Both the position numbers and the translations under genes were made by a program. Below are positions 6,051 to 7,833 of a stretch of DNA of 7,833 bases, in pieces. Position 1 is the first letter of the stretch; each line of letters starts with the position of its first letter. This DNA comes from Actinomycetota bacterium (lineage in GTDB: Bacteria; Actinomycetota; Actinomycetes; Nanopelagicales; Nanopelagicaceae), in the NCBI GenBank assembly GCA_009699825.1, contig WLNM01000048.1, positions 1-7,833 of the forward strand, in the 5' to 3' direction. Below the pieces are notes generated by a model. It ran no database searches. It saw nothing but the letters and a program-made list of their open reading frames with translations, and was not told the origin of the DNA.

Positions 6051-6782
6051 ATGCTCGAGTTCTTGCTCATCGCCGTAACGGGTTTACTTGTTGGCGTGAT
6101 AAATGGTGTAGCAGGTGGCGGCTCAGTTATCTCGTTTCCTGTTATTTTGGCAACGGGAATCTCGCCAGTCAGTGCAGCCGTAACTAATGCCCTCGGTGTT
6201 ACTCCAGGGAACTTCTTTGCCTTGATTGCCATTCGCCATAAAATCAAGGATTTAGCCAAAGAGTATTTTTCGTTAATTGTCATTTCAATCGTTTTTTCAT
6301 CAATCGGTGCGATTACTTTATTGCGTATGCCACCAGAGCTCTTTGAGAAGTTCGTTCCATTTTTATTACTGGGTGCAACCTTGACACTTCTCATCAAAGT
6401 AAAACCCAATCGTGGAAAGCACCATAAAAACTTGGAATATGCAGGTATTGCTGGCAGTGGATTTTATTGCGGATACTTCGGACCCGGCCAAGGAGTTATG
6501 GTTATTGCTGTCCTTGCTCGAGATGCACGGCGCGATCCTGCTGTTCTTAATACGGCTAAGAATTTAATTGTTGGGTGCACCAGTATCGTTTCAAACGTTA
6601 TCTATATTTTCAGCGGAATGGTTCACTGGCCATTTGTTATTGCCTTGTTGGCCGGATCGACAGTTGGTGGAACATTAGGTGGGCACTGGGCCACGCGCAT
6701 GAGCCGAAATTTTTATAGGGCCTTAGTTTTGATCACGGGGTTTACAGCCAGCGCCTGGCTCTTCGTGAAATACCTTCTGTAG
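6051..6782 (+). CDS. TSUP (TauE/SafE) family membrane transporter
   Basis: A 243-residue, highly hydrophobic protein with about seven or eight membrane segments, roughly at residues 3-23, 27-60 (one or two), 72-92, 101-117, 128-155, 168-190, 192-212 and 222-241. The two family repeats are visible: GLLVGVINGVAGGGSVISFP (11-30), followed by a conserved TNALGVTPGN (45-54), and the second-half counterpart SGFYCGYFGPGQGVMV (136-151). TSUP proteins move sulfite, sulfonates and other organic or sulfur-containing anions across the inner membrane; the substrate here is unknown. The start is only 3 nt after the mobA stop without a strong ribosome-binding site, suggesting coupling to mobA. Whether the pairing reflects molybdenum/sulfur-oxyanion metabolism (for example sulfite oxidation by a molybdoenzyme) is speculation. 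Length is normal for the family. Confidence 0.9.
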   Translation: MLEFLLIAVTGLLVGVINGVAGGGSVISFPVILATGISPVSAAVTNALGVTPGNFFALIAIRHKIKDLAKEYFSLIVISIVFSSIGAITLLRMPPELFEKFVPFLLLGATLTLLIKVKPNRGKHHKNLEYAGIAGSGFYCGYFGPGQGVMVIAVLARDARRDPAVLNTAKNLIVGCTSIVSNVIYIFSGMVHWPFVIALLAGSTVGGTLGGHWATRMSRNFYRALVLITGFTASAWLFVKYLL

Positions 6783-6793
6783 AAGTCTATTCA

Positions 6794-6816
6794 ATCGTAT
6801 ACAACTGATATACGAT
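6794..6816 (+). promoter_or_regulatory. Inverted repeat, candidate GntR operator
   Basis: ATCGTATA (6794-6801) and TATACGAT (6809-6816) are perfect 8-bp inverted arms separated by CAACTGA. The left part TCGTATACAA resembles the GTATAC-centred sites bound by FadR/VanR-type GntR regulators. The right arm contains the proposed -10 box of the GntR gene, so a bound protein would block its own promoter. The site lies 7 nt before the regulator's start codon. Autoregulation is inferred from position. Confidence 0.55.
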
Positions 6817-6824
6817 CTCGGGTA
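6811..6824 (+). promoter_or_regulatory. Probable leaderless promoter (-10 TACGAT) of the GntR gene
   Basis: TACGAT at 6811-6816 fits the TANNNT form and ends 7 nt before ATG 6824, placing transcription at the start codon. No good Shine-Dalgarno is present (CTCGGGT precedes the ATG). No clear -35 is visible. The spacing nearly repeats that seen before the FAH gene, which supports leaderless expression in this organism. Confidence 0.5.
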
Positions 6825-7498
6825 TGAGCACCTTTGCCTCCCAGGAGATTCTTACCCGGGGACCTGAAAGTACATCTTTGGCTGAAGAAGCCTATGCAGT
6901 TATCCGCTCCAAAATTATTACTCTCGAATTAGAACCAGGTTCCCTAATTTCTGAGGCCACATTGATGGCTAAATTAAAATTCGGACGAACTCCAATTCGT
7001 GAAGCTCTTCGCCTGTTGGCAAATGAAAAACTTGTAGAAGTATTTCCACGTCGGGGCATGTTCGTATCTAATGTAGATGTAGAAAATCTTGCTGCAGTAT
7101 CTGAAGTTCGCGCAGTTCTTGAAATCAAGGCTGCAGAATTAGCGGCGCTTCGTTCCACAAAGGCTGACCGAGCGATAACTCTTGAATTAATCAAAGAAAT
7201 CGATTCCATCAAGGGCAAGCCACAAATGCGAACACTCATTCAACTCGACCAAAGAATTCACCACCATATATATGAGTGCACACACAACGAATTCTTAGCT
7301 TCCGCACTTGATAATTACTATGCCCACGCTCTTCGCATATGGTTCTTAGCCCTTGATCAAGTAGAAGAACTATCGGAGGCGATTATCGAGCACCGTGCGT
7401 TACTTGAAGCAATTGCTGCAAATGATGGCAAGGCAGCTGCCAAAGCAATGCGCGATCATGTCGAAGGTTTCGAAACAACAATTCGAAAAAATCTCTAA
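6824..7498 (+). CDS. GntR-family transcriptional regulator, FCD (FadR/VanR-type) domain
   Basis: A 224-residue regulator, the usual size for this subfamily. The N-terminal winged helix-turn-helix spans about 18-85, with SLAEEAYAVIRSKIITLELE (18-37), the recognition region FGRTPIREALRLLANEKLVE (53-72) and the wing PRRGMFVSNVD (75-85). The C-terminal FCD ligand-binding domain spans about 90-220. Its probable metal/ligand residues are D142, H146, H190 and H212 (LDQRIHHHIY, EHRALLEAI, DHVEGF). Such proteins usually bind small carboxylates or amino-acid-related metabolites and repress neighbouring catabolic genes. The oxidoreductase gene begins 44 nt downstream on the same strand, making dimethylglycine, sarcosine or a similar compound a reasonable effector guess (inference). 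The inverted repeat over its promoter suggests self-control. Confidence 0.93.
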   Translation: MSTFASQEILTRGPESTSLAEEAYAVIRSKIITLELEPGSLISEATLMAKLKFGRTPIREALRLLANEKLVEVFPRRGMFVSNVDVENLAAVSEVRAVLEIKAAELAALRSTKADRAITLELIKEIDSIKGKPQMRTLIQLDQRIHHHIYECTHNEFLASALDNYYAHALRIWFLALDQVEELSEAIIEHRALLEAIAANDGKAAAKAMRDHVEGFETTIRKNL

Positions 7499-7532
7499 CC
7501 ACCAAACCTAATACCACCAAGAAGAAATAAAC

Positions 7533-7542
7533 GGAGAAAATC
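7533..7542 (+). promoter_or_regulatory. Ribosome binding site of the oxidoreductase gene
   Basis: GGAG at 7533-7536 lies 6 nt before ATG 7543. It is the clearest Shine-Dalgarno in the window and fixes the start of the truncated oxidoreductase. It contrasts with the leaderless-looking gene starts upstream and suggests this gene sits inside a longer mRNA, probably with the GntR gene. Confidence 0.7.
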
Positions 7543-7833
7543 ATGAGTGGCAAGTTACCAAGCAAAGCAAAGTGCGTCGTTATCGGTGCAGGAATCGTCG
7601 GCAACGGCATGGTGTATCACCTTGCAAAGTTGGGATGGAAAGACATCGTCCAGATTGATAAGGGCCCACTGCCAAATCCTGGTGGATCAACTGGTCACGC
7701 ATCTAACTTTATTTTCCCAGTGGATCACTCCAAGGAAATGACTGCCATTACAGCAGAGAGTATGCGTCAATACAAAGAGTTTGGAACATTTACTGAATCG
7801 GGTGGAATTGAAGTTGCTCGTACTCCAGAGCGC
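7543..7833 (+). CDS. FAD-dependent oxidoreductase, dimethylglycine/sarcosine dehydrogenase-like, 3' end missing
   Basis: Ninety-seven residues are visible and the frame is still open at the window end. The N-terminal Rossmann motif CVVIGAGIVGNGMVYHLAKL (11-30) has GxGxxG at 15-20. The second strand ends in IVQIDK (35-40), giving the acidic residue D39 that contacts ribose. The next block PGGSTGHASNFIFP (46-59) matches the GSTxHA region of dimethylglycine and sarcosine dehydrogenases. There the histidine (H52 here) is the covalent FAD attachment site in characterised members. Such enzymes oxidatively demethylate N-methyl amino acids, delivering one-carbon units to tetrahydrofolate, often with a fused GcvT-like C-terminal half that lies outside this window. 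The GntR regulator just upstream probably controls it. The DAO-type family is well supported; the exact substrate is not. Confidence 0.85.
   Translation, partial: MSGKLPSKAKCVVIGAGIVGNGMVYHLAKLGWKDIVQIDKGPLPNPGGSTGHASNFIFPVDHSKEMTAITAESMRQYKEFGTFTESGGIEVARTPER

Noticed and set aside
7499..7542. Terminator or separate promoter between the GntR and oxidoreductase genes
   Set aside because: I see no hairpin, and the only -10-like candidate (TAATAC, 7509-7514) has no supporting -35; a strong ribosome site favours co-transcription.

Overview
The window looks like the chromosome of a low-GC actinobacterium with a compact genome, in the style of the freshwater acI/Nanopelagicales group. Three things suggest this. 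Base composition looks to be in the low 40s % GC. Genes are packed with 3-14 nt overlaps or gaps, nearly all on the plus strand. The gene order includes two blocks that I recall as typical of Actinobacteria: phoH-ybeY-CNNM/CBS protein-cytidine-deaminase-like, and FAH hydrolase-gltX-tRNA-Gln/tRNA-Glu. The taxon is an inference; no rRNA or other marker gene is present.

Positions 1-2948 hold one tightly overlapping operon: a PhoH-family ATPase (5' end cut by the window), the rRNA endonuclease YbeY, a membrane CBS-domain (CorC/HlyC family) protein, and a small protein of cytidine deaminase fold with no visible catalytic residues. This is the RNA maturation/quality-control cluster. In many actinobacteria era follows; here it does not.

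Positions 2949-5222 hold a second unit. A TACAAT box lies 6 nt before the start codon of a fumarylacetoacetate-hydrolase-family gene, which suggests a leaderless mRNA. That gene overlaps gltX (glutamyl-tRNA synthetase) by 8 nt. Positions 5223-5522 are RNA territory: tRNA-Gln(CUG), two perfect 39-bp tandem repeats that each fold into a terminator-like hairpin, and tRNA-Glu(CUC). GluRS is thus followed directly by a tRNA it certainly charges (Glu), and by one (Gln) it would also charge if the organism uses the GatCAB amidation route.

Positions 5523-6782 hold mobA (molybdenum cofactor guanylyltransferase) and, 3 nt downstream, a TSUP/TauE-SafE-type membrane transporter. Positions 6783-7833 hold a GntR/FCD-type regulator. 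Its likely leaderless promoter is embedded in a perfect 8-bp inverted repeat, an arrangement that suggests autoregulation. It is followed by the 5' end of an FAD-dependent oxidoreductase of the dimethylglycine/sarcosine dehydrogenase kind, the probable start of a catabolic operon that runs out of the window.

Most of the window is ordinary housekeeping sequence. The parts most worth a second look are the duplicated hairpin between the two tRNAs, the operator/promoter overlap before the GntR gene, the three-copy decamer near the end of gltX, and the catalytically degenerate deaminase-fold protein. I found no convincing new defence or mobile system.
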